A stretch of 64,000 bases of DNA. Origin: an uncultured Salinimicrobium sp. Lineage in GTDB: Bacteria; Bacteroidota; Bacteroidia; Flavobacteriales; Flavobacteriaceae. Positions within the stretch are counted from its first letter, which is position 1, and the number at the start of each line of letters is the position of its first letter. Positions 9,093-18,700 of the stretch are shown piece after piece. A program made the translations under genes and the position numbers. The stretch covers positions 4,485 to 68,484 of the forward strand of contig CAMPKA010000016.1 of NCBI GenBank assembly GCA_946887075.1, written 5' to 3'. Below the pieces are notes generated by a model. The model was given only the letters and a program-made list of their open reading frames with translations, had not been told where the DNA came from and made no database searches.

Positions 9093-9547
9093 TACTTAAG
9101 TTCGTTTAAGTTGATAGTCTTTGGTTTTTGAGCTTCCAGATCGTGCTGTGTGCCTGGAAATACTCTCAGGTTTCGGAACAGGTCCGCACCTAACTTGTTC
9201 TTTGGAAGCATTCCTTTAACCGCGTTCTCGATAAGTCTTTCCGGAGCCTTGCCGAAAAGTTCTGATGCGGTAAGGCTTCTTTGTCCCCCAGGATAGCCAG
9301 TATGGCGGATGTATTCTTTCGAATCCCATTTTTTTCCTGTCAAGTTGATCTTTTCTGCATTGATAACCACAACATTATCTCCGCAATCAACGTGTGGGGT
9401 GAAATTCGCCTTGAACTTTCCTCGTAGCAGTTTTGCCACTACTGAAGAAAGACGCCCTAGGGCTTGTCCTTCAGCATCCACCAGAACCCACTCTTTATTG
9501 ACCGTGGCTTTGTTGGCGGAAACCGTTTTGTAGCTTAATGTGTCCAC
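9092..9547 (-). CDS. rplM: 50S ribosomal protein L13
   Basis: Early-assembly large-subunit protein. It has 151 residues. The segments VLVDAEGQALGRLSSVVAKLLRG without its first residues, then DCGDNVVVINAEKI and KLGADLFRNLRVFPGTQHDL, fit L13 throughout. It is first in a minus-strand cluster rplM-rpsI-rpsB-tsf and has a perfectly spaced promoter 55-85 nt upstream. Confidence 0.98.
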   Translation of the reverse strand: MDTLSYKTVSANKATVNKEWVLVDAEGQALGRLSSVVAKLLRGKFKANFTPHVDCGDNVVVINAEKINLTGKKWDSKEYIRHTGYPGGQRSLTASELFGKAPERLIENAVKGMLPKNKLGADLFRNLRVFPGTQHDLEAQKPKTINLNELK

Positions 9548-9602
9548 ACTAATTAAATTTACTGATAATTAAACATTCCATTCCCTGCATAAAACAGGGG
9601 TG

Positions 9603-9632
9603 CAAATGTACAACTATAAAATTATATAACAA
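9603..9632 (-). promoter_or_regulatory. Promoter of the rplM-rpsI cluster
   Basis: The minus strand shows TTG (9632-9630), exactly 19 nt, then TACATTTG (9610-9603): a full match to the Bacteroidetes TTG-N19-TAnnTTTG consensus. The start site would leave a leader of roughly 50 nt. Confidence 0.75.
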
Positions 9633-9827
9633 ACGAGGGTTCATTAATTTGAGTCGGTAAAAGGAACTGATTTTCAGAGTTTTTCCCGATACAGGTTTTT
9701 TACACTGAGAAATGGGGAGTAGGAAAGGGTTCTCTGTATAAGCGTTTTATCGATGAAAGACACTTATACACGATAAACGGCAAATTTTGTGTCCTTTAGA
9801 CTAAAAATTCCTGTTAAAGAAATGTTA

Positions 9828-9854
9828 TTGTTATGTTATTACGCATTACTTTTG
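9828..9854 (+). promoter_or_regulatory. Candidate promoter of the lipocalin-like lipoprotein
   Basis: TTG at 9828-9830 and TACTTTTG at 9847-9854 with a 16-nt spacer, shorter than the usual 19. The -7 element fits TAnnTTTG and lies 24 nt before the chosen ATG at 9879. Confidence 0.5.
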
Positions 9855-9878
9855 TCCGCTCTAAATCAAACTATTGCA

Positions 9879-10469
9879 ATGAAAAAAATGATGATGTTTT
9901 TGGCCCTGGCCGGTTTCTCAGGGATTGGTCTTTCGAGTTGTTCCTCAGAGCCCGCGGAAGACGAACTGATGGTGTTGAATGCAACGGGAACCGAGCAGGT
10001 AAGCAGTGCGGACATTAGCTCCGGGGATCTTACTGGTACATGGAGAATTTATTCCATGAGCGCTGATGTAGCAGTTGATTTTGACAAGGATGGTGCTGGC
10101 AGTCAGGACATCCTTTCAGAGACAGGATGTTTCAGCAACATGTATTTCACCTTTAATCAGGACGGAAGCGTCCAGACCACTCAGGCCCGGCTGTATTTCG
10201 ATACATCTGGAAATTTCACCTGCAATGAAAAGAACTATTCCGCCACCTATGAGGTAACGAACAATCAACTCAAGGTCTTCTTTTCCGTCGACGGGGTTTC
10301 CTATTCAGAAGTAAAGGACATTTCCCTCTCAGGGAACGGAATTGATGAATTCCTGCATGTTTCTCTTACCAAGGCCGAAACCAGCGCAGCCGTTTATGTT
10401 GCTCCCGATCCGGGAAACACGGTTGCCTCGGAAATTCAAAAGATAGATTTCGTGTATATTAAGGACTGA
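9879..10469 (+). CDS. Lipocalin-like domain lipoprotein
   Basis: Predicted outer-envelope lipoprotein of 196 residues. The start at 9879 gives a signal peptide with basic MKK, a hydrophobic run and a lipobox LSSC with Cys21; the upstream in-frame ATG at 9789 would bury it and precede the promoter. The mature part has GDLTGTWRIYSMSAD followed by DFDKDG and a beta-rich pattern, as in the lipocalin-like proteins common in Flavobacteriaceae. The DFDKDG run could bind a metal such as calcium, but this is inference. The binding partner and role are unknown. A terminator hairpin follows at 10493-10526. Confidence 0.8.
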   Translation: MKKMMMFLALAGFSGIGLSSCSSEPAEDELMVLNATGTEQVSSADISSGDLTGTWRIYSMSADVAVDFDKDGAGSQDILSETGCFSNMYFTFNQDGSVQTTQARLYFDTSGNFTCNEKNYSATYEVTNNQLKVFFSVDGVSYSEVKDISLSGNGIDEFLHVSLTKAETSAAVYVAPDPGNTVASEIQKIDFVYIKD

Positions 10470-10492
10470 CCTGGGCTGATCCTTAAATGTAG

Positions 10493-10526
10493 AACCTCAC
10501 ATTCCGAAAGGGATGTGAGGTTTTTT
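10493..10526 (+). terminator. Terminator between lipoprotein gene and polA
   Basis: Inverted repeat AACCTCACAT (10493-10502) and ATGTGAGGTT (10513-10522), extended inward by a C/G stem around GAAA, then a run of six T on the plus strand. It ends the lipoprotein transcript and lies at the end of the convergent polA gene. Confidence 0.75.
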
Positions 10527-13347
10527 AATGCGCCTCTAGCCAGTCCTGTCCGAGACCGAGATCCACTTCCAGGGGGACCTCGAGAAGAAAAGCATTTTCC
10601 ATCTCATGCCGAACGAGATCCTTCACGACATCAACCTCCTCATTGAGTACGTCGAAGACCAATTCATCATGAACCTGCAGCAACATCTTTGACTTCATAT
10701 TCTCCTTCTTTAAACGGTTGTGTATGCGGATCATGGCCAGTTTGATAATATCAGCAGCACTTCCCTGGATAGGTGCATTCACCGCGTTACGTTCGGCGGC
10801 GCTTCGGACCATTGCGTTCTGAGAATTGATGTCCCGCAGATATCTCCTCCTCCCCAACACAGTTTGTACATATCCCTTCTCCCTTGCAAATTCAACCTGA
10901 TCCCGGATAAAATCGCGGAGTTTCGGATAGGTCTGATAATAGGTTTCAATCAAGTCTTTGGATTCCGTTCTTGAAAGAGAAGTCTGGTTGCTCAATCCGA
11001 ATGCGGAAACGCCGTATACGATTCCGAAATTTACCGTTTTGGCATTGCTCCTCTGCTCTCGGGTTACCGCTTCCAGCGGTACGCCGAATACACGGGCCGC
11101 CGTCGCTGTGTGGATATCACGTCCTTCCCTGAAGGCGTCTATCATATTCTCCTCTTTACTCAGGGCAGCGATGATCCGCAATTCGATTTGCGAATAATCC
11201 GCAGCCATCAGGATATGATGCTCATCCCTGGGTACAAACGCCTTTCGGACCTGCCGTCCCCGCTCCGTCCGTATGGGAATGTTCTGGAGATTCGGATTGT
11301 TGGAGCTCAACCTGCCTGTCGCAGCAACGGTCTGTACGTAGTCCGTATGGACCCGGCCCGTGTGCTTGTCAACCTGCAGCGGCAGGGCGTCGATATAAGT
11401 GTTTTTGAGTTTGACCAGTCCGCGGTAATCCAGCACCTGCTGGACGATCTCGTGATCCTGGGCCAGGGCTGAGAGGATTTCCTCTCCGGTGGAATATTGA
11501 CCTGTCTTTGTTTTCTTTGGTTTCTCTACCAGCCGAAGTTTCTCAAATAATACCACGCCCAGCTGTTTTGGGGAGCCGATGTTGAATTCTTCCCCAGCCG
11601 CCGCATAGATCTGCTGTTCGAGTCCCACGATATCCCTGTCGAGTTCTTTTGAGAGCTCCTTAAGGAAATGCTTGTCCAGCTTAATCCCCTCCAACTCCAT
11701 ATCGGCCAATACCTTGACCAGGGGGATTTCCATATCCCTAAATAACTCTTCTGTCTGTGCTTCCCTAAGCTCCGGTTCAAAATGTTTTTTAAGTTGAAGG
11801 ATAACGTCTGCATCCTCAACACAGAACTCCGTCTGTTCCTGCAACGGAATGTCGCGCATCGATTTTCTGTTCTTCCCCTTGCCCAGAAGTTCCTCAATGA
11901 ATACAGGGGTATAGTTCAGATAGGTCTCAGAGAGAACGTCCAGGGAGTGTCGCATATCCGGGTTGATCAGATAATGTGCGATCATGGTATCAAACATAGG
12001 CCCGGAAAATTGGATTCTGTACTTGGCGAGAACCTTGAGATCGTTCTTTAGGTTCTGTCCGACTTTTTCGATCGTTTCGGACTCGAAGAATGGCCGCAGT
12101 CTTTCTAAAATTTCCTGCGCCTTATCCCGGGATTTCGGGAATGGTAGGTAAAAGCCCTTTCCCTGCTCCCAGCAAAAGGCAATGCCAATGATTTCCGCGG
12201 TATGGGGATTGATATCGCTACTGGTGATATCCAGGCAAACGCACTTTTGATCCATCAGGTTCTTTAAGAACAGTTCGAAACCCATACCTTCCGATACACT
12301 CTGATAGACATGAGGAACATCCTTGAGACTTTTTCTGCCCGACACCGCCTGCATCTTCTCAGGAGCCTCATTGCCAAAGAGAGAAAATTGTCCGGATCCT
12401 GCGGCCCTGGCCTGAGCTTCCGCTGTTACAGTGCCTGTGACCTGGGCGCTGGCAGTCATCTCCCCCGAAAAAAGTTTAAGAAACTGTTCTTTTAGACGTC
12501 GGAACTCAAGTTCCTCGAAAATTTCCTGCACCTTTTCGGAATCCGGCCTCGACAGTTCATAATCCTTTGCATCGAACTGGACATCACAATCGCACATAAT
12601 GGCAGCGAGTTTTTTAGATAACAGGCCCTGCTCCCGGTGACTTTCAATCCGCTCCTTCATCTTTCCCTTTAGCTTATGGGTATTCGCAAGCAGATTTTCC
12701 ATGCTTCCAAACTCCTTGAGGAATTTTTTGGCGGTCTTTTCCCCGACCCCGGGCAGCCCGGGAATGTTGTCAACCGCGTCACCCATCATACCAAGAAAAT
12801 CAATCACCTGTTCCGGACGTTCGATCTCAAATCGCTTCAAGACTTCCGGGATTCCCCAGATCTCTATTCCGTTCCCCATTCTTGCAGGGCGATAGATGAA
12901 AATGTTCTCGGATACGAGCTGTGCGAAATCCTTATCCGGGGTGACCATAAACACCTTGTATCCTTCCTTTTCAGCCTGCCGTGCGAGCGTTCCTATAATG
13001 TCGTCCGCCTCACATCCTGGAAGCACCACAACTGGAATGTGCATGGCCTTAAGGATGTCCTGGATATAAGGAATGGCCTGTAAAATGGGCTCAGGGGTTG
13101 CATCCCGGTGCGCCTTGTAAGCCTCGAAGATCTCCGTTCTTGCCACACTGCCTTCCTTGTCAAAACAAACTGCCAAATGATCCGGTCTTTCCCTTCTGAT
13201 CACGTCGAAAAGGGAATTCATAAAACCCATTATGGCCGAAGTGTCCTGTCCTTTTGAATTGACGATGGGGTTTTTGATGAAGGCATAGTATCCCCTGAAT
13301 ATCAGGGCATATGCGTCCAGAAGAAATAAGCGTTTCTGATCTGCCAT
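10525..13347 (-). CDS. polA: DNA polymerase I with atypical proofreading site
   Basis: Repair and Okazaki-fragment polymerase, 940 residues from the ATG at 13347 (MADQKRLFLLDAYALIFRGY). An earlier in-frame ATG at 13392 lies upstream of the -7 element and is not favoured. Order: 5' nuclease (about 1-290, with GVGEKTAKKFL), 3'-5' exonuclease fold (about 350-545), polymerase (about 560-940). The polymerase site is intact: DYSQIELR (motif A), the O helix KTVNFGIVYG, and VHDELV (motif C). In the exonuclease domain, Asp373, Asp436 and Asp512 match E. coli Asp355, Asp424 and Asp501. The residue aligned with Glu357 is Thr375, and Tyr497 is replaced by Phe508. Proofreading may therefore be weak or absent. 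Confidence 0.96.
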   Translation of the reverse strand: MADQKRLFLLDAYALIFRGYYAFIKNPIVNSKGQDTSAIMGFMNSLFDVIRRERPDHLAVCFDKEGSVARTEIFEAYKAHRDATPEPILQAIPYIQDILKAMHIPVVVLPGCEADDIIGTLARQAEKEGYKVFMVTPDKDFAQLVSENIFIYRPARMGNGIEIWGIPEVLKRFEIERPEQVIDFLGMMGDAVDNIPGLPGVGEKTAKKFLKEFGSMENLLANTHKLKGKMKERIESHREQGLLSKKLAAIMCDCDVQFDAKDYELSRPDSEKVQEIFEELEFRRLKEQFLKLFSGEMTASAQVTGTVTAEAQARAAGSGQFSLFGNEAPEKMQAVSGRKSLKDVPHVYQSVSEGMGFELFLKNLMDQKCVCLDITSSDINPHTAEIIGIAFCWEQGKGFYLPFPKSRDKAQEILERLRPFFESETIEKVGQNLKNDLKVLAKYRIQFSGPMFDTMIAHYLINPDMRHSLDVLSETYLNYTPVFIEELLGKGKNRKSMRDIPLQEQTEFCVEDADVILQLKKHFEPELREAQTEELFRDMEIPLVKVLADMELEGIKLDKHFLKELSKELDRDIVGLEQQIYAAAGEEFNIGSPKQLGVVLFEKLRLVEKPKKTKTGQYSTGEEILSALAQDHEIVQQVLDYRGLVKLKNTYIDALPLQVDKHTGRVHTDYVQTVAATGRLSSNNPNLQNIPIRTERGRQVRKAFVPRDEHHILMAADYSQIELRIIAALSKEENMIDAFREGRDIHTATAARVFGVPLEAVTREQRSNAKTVNFGIVYGVSAFGLSNQTSLSRTESKDLIETYYQTYPKLRDFIRDQVEFAREKGYVQTVLGRRRYLRDINSQNAMVRSAAERNAVNAPIQGSAADIIKLAMIRIHNRLKKENMKSKMLLQVHDELVFDVLNEEVDVVKDLVRHEMENAFLLEVPLEVDLGLGQDWLEAH

Positions 13348-13375
13348 GGTATTGGTGTTGCTGAATCCAAAACTA

Positions 13376-13383
13376 CAAAGATA
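13376..13383 (-). promoter_or_regulatory. -7 element upstream of polA
   Basis: Minus-strand TATCTTTG fits TAnnTTTG and lies 28 nt before the chosen polA ATG. No TTG at about 19 nt was found. Its position argues against the more upstream ATG at 13392. Confidence 0.45.
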
Positions 13384-13512
13384 ATGAGACAAAGAGGATA
13401 AAGCGTCCCCAAAATACCTCCTGTAAATTTTGGTCCTATTGTTGCTATTAGACTGGCAGATCGGTCATAAAAAAATGGGAAGCCACCGACTCCCAAAATA
13501 CCTGTTTACCTC

Positions 13513-14733
13513 ATGCGCTGGATTATCTTTATCCTGATATACCTTGTTCTGGATCTTTACGCCTACCAGGCTTTCCGGACACTCACCCGCCACACCTGGA
13601 TATTCTGGGTGTTTTTTGTGCTTTCCCTGGGGGTTCTGGCTTTTCTCATGTACCAGTTTAATGCTCCCGAAAGCGGGAGGCTGTCCATCAACAGGAATTA
13701 CGCCATAGGGCTTTTCCTGGTGCTCTTCGTTCCGAAGCTGTTCCTCTTCATCCTTTTGTTGGGTGAAGATGTGATCCGCGTCATGGCTGGACTTGTCCAT
13801 AAGCTCCAGGGCCCAACGGAGCCCTACAGCCTCCCCTCAAGAAGGAAATTCATCAGCCAAATCGCGCTGGGAGTGGCAGCCATTCCATTTACCTCTCTGC
13901 TTTACGGGATGTATCGGGGCAGGTATGATTATCAGGTGGTAAAACATGTACTTCATTTTCCGGATTTGCCGGAGGCTTTTGATGGATACCGTATTACCCA
14001 GATAAGTGATATCCATAGCGGTAGTTTCGACAATGAGGAGAAGATCCGCTATGGGATCGACCTGATCAATTCCCAGGAAAGCGACGTCATCCTGTTTACC
14101 GGAGACCTGGTCAACAACACCGCCGATGAAATGAAGGATTGGAAAGATTTATTCAGTCAGCTGAGCGCCAGGGACGGAGTGTTTTCCATTCTGGGTAATC
14201 ACGATTACGGCGATTACGCTTCCTGGAGTTCTCCCCAGGCCAAAGAGGCCAACCTCGACAGTCTAAAAACCACTCACGCGGAAATGGGTTGGAGGTTGCT
14301 GCTTAACGAGCATGTGTATCTTACCCAGCAGGATTCCAATATTGCCCTGGTGGGGGTGGAGAATTGGGGTAGGGGATTTAAACAGGCCGGGGATCTGGAG
14401 CAGGCTGCCTCTGGTATTCCATCCGGAACCTTTAAAGTCCTGCTTTCTCATGATCCTTCTCACTGGGAGGAACAGGTCCGCGAAAATGCGCGTAATTTCC
14501 AACTTACCCTCAGCGGTCATACTCATGGAATGCAGTTCGGGATTGAAATTCCCGGATGGTTCAGATGGAGCCCTGCCCAATATCGCTATAAGCACTGGGC
14601 TGGAATCTATTCCGAGAACGGACGGTTTCTTAATGTGAACAGAGGGTTCGGATTTCTGGCCTATCCGGGAAGAGTGGGCATCTGGCCTGAGATCACAGTA
14701 ATAGAACTTCGCAGGGGAGATAGTCCCGCCTAA
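13513..14733 (+). CDS. Membrane-anchored metallophosphoesterase
   Basis: Calcineurin-like phosphoesterase of 406 residues. Three hydrophobic helices (about 3-20, 30-50, 65-90) anchor it in the inner membrane. A basic SRRKFISQIALG segment near residue 112 opens a fourth hydrophobic stretch that resembles an internal twin-arginine signal. The catalytic domain starts near residue 160 and has all the metal-binding blocks: DIHSG, GDLVNN, GNHDYGDY, SHDPSHW and GHTHGMQFG. The catalytic domain probably faces the periplasm, as in YaeI/YkuE-type enzymes, where substrates are lipid or other phosphodiesters; the substrate here is unknown. It diverges from polA. Confidence 0.88.
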   Translation: MRWIIFILIYLVLDLYAYQAFRTLTRHTWIFWVFFVLSLGVLAFLMYQFNAPESGRLSINRNYAIGLFLVLFVPKLFLFILLLGEDVIRVMAGLVHKLQGPTEPYSLPSRRKFISQIALGVAAIPFTSLLYGMYRGRYDYQVVKHVLHFPDLPEAFDGYRITQISDIHSGSFDNEEKIRYGIDLINSQESDVILFTGDLVNNTADEMKDWKDLFSQLSARDGVFSILGNHDYGDYASWSSPQAKEANLDSLKTTHAEMGWRLLLNEHVYLTQQDSNIALVGVENWGRGFKQAGDLEQAASGIPSGTFKVLLSHDPSHWEEQVRENARNFQLTLSGHTHGMQFGIEIPGWFRWSPAQYRYKHWAGIYSENGRFLNVNRGFGFLAYPGRVGIWPEITVIELRRGDSPA

Positions 14734-14772
14734 TCGCTCTGAGTTATTAGGGAGTTTTCCTATCTTTAGTCT

Positions 14773-15060
14773 ATGGGAACATTCGGATCATTGATCGACG
14801 CTCCGCAACCGGTGCTGCTTGTTTTTTACGTAACGGGAAAGGCACCCGATGATCAGGACCTGCTCCGGATTTCCAGGGAATCAGGACCAGAATCCCGGAT
14901 CATCAAGATCGACGTTCGCAAAAATCCTGACTTGGCAGAGGCGCTGAGGATACGGGAATTTCCCACCTATATGATCTATAGAAACGGGGAGATGTGTTGG
15001 CGCAGTTTCGGTTTCCAGACCCCTGAGACGCTAGTAGGTTTTCTGAAAGCCTATTCCTGA
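14773..15060 (+). CDS. Thioredoxin-like protein lacking the CxxC motif
   Basis: Small cytoplasmic protein of 95 residues with the thioredoxin fold pattern: hydrophobic strand VLLVFYV, a helix, the strand IIKIDVRKNPDLAEAL, then the cis-proline loop REFPTYMIYRNGE and GFQTPETLVGFLK. The position of WCxxC is occupied by TGKAPDD, and the only Cys (MCW) is elsewhere, so it cannot be a normal dithiol oxidoreductase. It may be a binding or chaperone-like relative. It starts 39 nt after the phosphoesterase gene and converges on the deacetylase gene, whose end abuts it exactly. A TATCTTTA sequence just before the ATG hints at a near-leaderless transcript. Confidence 0.75.
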   Translation: MGTFGSLIDAPQPVLLVFYVTGKAPDDQDLLRISRESGPESRIIKIDVRKNPDLAEALRIREFPTYMIYRNGEMCWRSFGFQTPETLVGFLKAYS

Positions 15061-15705
15061 TCAAAGGCGGGCGAACCTATATCCCCGGTTTTGGAGCTCT
15101 TCCAGAATGCCGGGCAGTACCGCGGTGAGATTTTTCTTCGCTTTGAGGCTGTCGTGAAAAACCAGAATGCTGCCAGGAGTGGTACGGCCAAGCACCTCTC
15201 TTCGAATTTCCTCAGGTCCCAGGTTGGAGAGGTAGTCCCTGCTGAGCAAACTCCACATAACGATTCGAAATCCCCTTGCAGAAATGCTTTTGGCCTGACC
15301 AGGTGTCAGTTTGCCATAGGGAGGACGGAAGAGCTTCTTCCTGACCGGGTCAACGGCGATTTCCTCCAAGTGCCGCTGCGCCTCCATCACATCATCCAAG
15401 TACCTCGTATTTCCAGTCCGCCATCCGTTCAAATGGGTATGGGTATGGTTTCCGATGCTATGGGCCGACATACGGAGCTGCTGCATCACCTCAAAGTTGC
15501 GCAGGATATTTTCTCCGACGCAAAAGAAGGTTGCCTGGGCATTGAACTTTTCAAGTTCCTCAAGAACCCAGGGAGTAACTTCAGGAACGGGACCATCATC
15601 AAAGGTCAGGTACACCACTTTCTCCTCGGGCGACATCTTCCATACCCGCCGGGGGTGCAGGAAAGATCCGGTTGCACCAACCAAAACGGAAGTCAAAGCC
15701 TTCAT
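15061..15705 (-). CDS. Polysaccharide deacetylase (NodB homology, CE4)
   Basis: Probable metal-dependent deacetylase of N-acetylated glycans, 214 residues. Motif 1 is YLTFDDGPVPE (catalytic base and metal Asp), motif 2 is NHTHTHLNGW (metal His residues), and motif 3 is LFRPPYGKLTP. A late SILVFHDSLKA provides the last conserved His. No clear signal peptide is present; the N-terminal KALTSVLVGATGSFLH is only weakly hydrophobic. Its ATG overlaps the last codons of the DUF2723 gene by four bases, so translation is coupled. This suggests that the two act on the same surface or cell-wall glycan, which is inference. Confidence 0.9.
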   Translation of the reverse strand: MKALTSVLVGATGSFLHPRRVWKMSPEEKVVYLTFDDGPVPEVTPWVLEELEKFNAQATFFCVGENILRNFEVMQQLRMSAHSIGNHTHTHLNGWRTGNTRYLDDVMEAQRHLEEIAVDPVRKKLFRPPYGKLTPGQAKSISARGFRIVMWSLLSRDYLSNLGPEEIRREVLGRTTPGSILVFHDSLKAKKNLTAVLPGILEELQNRGYRFARL

Positions 15706-18700
15706 TCCCCCGGACTCGTCTGGAGGCTTTCTGGTAGTTTCTGCTCCTGGGTATCCGGGACTTCACCAGGAGGTTCAGGTTCTGCGTAAAAATGGCTGAA
15801 TAGCTCCAGGTAATCATTAAATTCCGCAGCCTCCTTTCTCGCAATTTCCTCTGAATCATTTCGGACCAGAAGGTCAACCAGGCTGCGGTATCTTTCGATT
15901 TCGGTTACGATTTCATTGCCCCAGGCCAATTGACGTTCCAGATCGAAGCTGCTGTAGTATCTCAGGTTCTCCTGGTATTTTTCGACCACCTCCTGCCAGA
16001 GCTGACGTGCTTTCTCTTCCTCTCCTACCTCGTAATAACCGGCGATAAACGGTTCGATCAGCGTGTAATAGTCAAAATAGTCTACCGGCATTTTTTCCAT
16101 GGCAAGGTCGATGACGTTCTCCGCCTTCTCCAGGTCTCCCTGATCGATAAGAGCCTCGGTCAGGCGAGCCAGGTTGCTGCGGTAAGTGATCGCATTTTTG
16201 CGGGTCTCCGAATCATAATAGATATCGGGATCCCCAAAATTCCCCCAATACCAGTCCATCACGATTTCATACATCTTGTCTGCATTGATCCTGCCCATGT
16301 CAAATGGGTTTCTTGGGTTCACCGGGGTTCTGATGGGAACCAGTTTGTAAGCGATACCGTCCAACTGGAGGTAATCCTTCATCCAGAGGTAATCGGCATC
16401 TCCAAAGCTTCCTCCTGTGAAATAAATCGGCCGTTCCCAATTGTTGTTGGCAACGATGTCCAGCATTAGAAGCCTGTTCTTGTAGAGGATATCTCCTTCA
16501 ATTTCGATAATGATTTCATCAACGATCTTTTCAGCGTCCTCTGGTTGAACGATGCCGTTTTCCAGAACGTTTTCCCTGTTAACAGGGAGCCGGAGGTATT
16601 TAGTAGGAAAGGTGCTGACACTCTGACCGCTCATCAGTTCCGCTTTTGTCCTGGGATCATCACTGGCGATCCAGCTCAGCCAGGCTTTGATATCCATGGT
16701 GTCCTGAGTGATGGGCTGGTACCAGACTGCGTCATTGGTCCCGTGGACATAATCCTCGTGCAGGAGCTGGCCAGGAACCGGTTCGCTCTCCCATGCCTGC
16801 CTCCTCATCTGATCGATATACCAGTCTGTGGCAAACAGGCTGGTATTCACGATACGCACATCCCTCCGGTATCCTTCAATCTGTTGGGCATACCAAAGTG
16901 CGAAAGTGTCATTATCCCCAATGGTGAACAGGATCGCATCCTCGTCCAGGCTGTCCAGGTACATCTTGGCCATGGCCAACGCACTGAAGCGCCCCGACCG
17001 GTCATGGTCGTTATAATTTTCTGAGGCGAGCAGAACAGGGACTGCAAGGAAACTGGCTATAATTACGACAGGCGCTGCGATTTTGGGTACCAGATATTTT
17101 TTAAGGCTATCGAAGAGGGCATAGGCCCCGAAACCTATCCACATGGCAAAGACATAGAAGGAGCCTACCAGGGCGTAATCCCTTTCCCTGGGCTCAAAAG
17201 GTCTTTCATTGAGGTAGATCTTCAATGCGATTCCCGTAAAGAGAAAGAATACCAGCAGGACCCAAAAGTTCTTTTTATCCCGCTTTAGCTGAAAGACCAG
17301 GCCAATCAGCCCTAAAATGAGTGGCAGAAAATAATAGGTGTTCCTTGCCCTGTTGTTCTTTATATCCTCCGGCAGGTTATCCTGGGGTCCCAGTCTCATC
17401 TCATCTATAAAATCGATTCCACTGAGCCAGTTCCCGTGTTGATCCGTGTATTTGCCCTGGATATCATCCTGCCTTCCCACAAAGTTCCACATGAAATATC
17501 GCCAGTACATGTATCCCAGCTGAAATTCAAAGAAATACCTCAGGTTAGAGGCGAAGGAAGGTTTTTCCACGGTCAGGTAATCCCTGTATTGCCGTAGGAA
17601 ATTGTCGTACTGCTCATTGCTGATGCTGCCCTGGCGGTATCGCTGTTGAAAATCCGCAACGGCCTGGACCAGGGCGGGTTCTCCTTGATATTCCGGTTTA
17701 ATCGTGAAATCCAAGGGTCCTGTAAAATCCATGTAATTCGCAGCATGTTCCGTACTCCACATCCGGGGGAGAATCGATTTATGAGCATCGTCGGTATTCT
17801 GTTTAGCGTTTCGGTAGTCATTCACGATGACGTACCTGCCAGCCTCCAGATCCATCTCGTATTTTGGCTTATCATCAAGATAAGGCTCATCCTCATCTAA
17901 ACCGCTGTAGATCTCCGTGAACTGAGGACCATAGAACAAATGCGTTTCCGGATACTGTTCCCTGTTATAGTATGCCAGCAGCTCCCGCGCACTGCTCGGG
18001 TCATTTTCATTGATTACGGTATTGGCGTTTGCCCTGACGGGAAGCATGATCCAGCTGGAAAATCCAACGAAGACGAAGATGATGCAGAGCAGGAGCGTAT
18101 TGAGTTGGTAATACTGTTTACGCCTGGTGTACTTGATCCCGTAAGCGAATGCTGCGATCAGGGCAAGGGCGGTAAAGATTGTTCCGGAATGGAAAGGCAG
18201 ACCTAGGGTATTGACAAAAAAGACTTCGGTTGCCGCGAAAAGCTTGAGCGAATAGGGCAGGAGCAGCTTGAAGATGAACATCAGAACCGCAACCACCACC
18301 ACATTGGCCAGAATGAAGTTTTTAACCGTGATTTTTGAAAAGTTCTTGAAGTAATAGAGGAATCCTATGGCGGGAATGGTGAGCAGACCCATGAAATGCA
18401 CCCCGAAAGAAAGGCCGATAATAAAGGAGATAAGAATCACCCATCTGTTCCCCCGGGGAGCGAACATATCCCGCTCCCAAAGAAGGGCAAGATAGAAGAG
18501 AATGGACATGATGCAGGTGGCCATCGCATATACCTCCGCCTCTCCGGCATTGAACCAGAAACTATCTGTAAAGGCAAAAGCCATGGCGCCCACGAAAGCA
18601 CTTCCCAATACGGCTATTCGCTGGGAAGTCTTCAATTCTTCCGCAGGTCCAGATATCTTCATGATCAGGATCACCAGGGACCAGAACATGAACAGGATGG

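Larger units (their letters stand above)
9548..9878. other. Divergent intergenic region, rplM and lipoprotein promoters
   Basis: About 330 nt between the divergent rplM and lipoprotein genes. The left part holds the rplM promoter (9603-9632); the right part holds a candidate promoter for the lipoprotein gene (9828-9854). An in-frame ATG at 9789 would extend the lipoprotein upstream through that promoter and is rejected. Nothing else recognisable was seen. Confidence 0.6.

Noticed and set aside
9789..9878. Upstream in-frame start for the lipoprotein gene
   Set aside because: Would run through the promoter and bury the lipoprotein signal peptide.
13348..13392. Longer polA start at 13392
   Set aside because: Lies upstream of the -7 element and adds residues unlike any PolA N-terminus.
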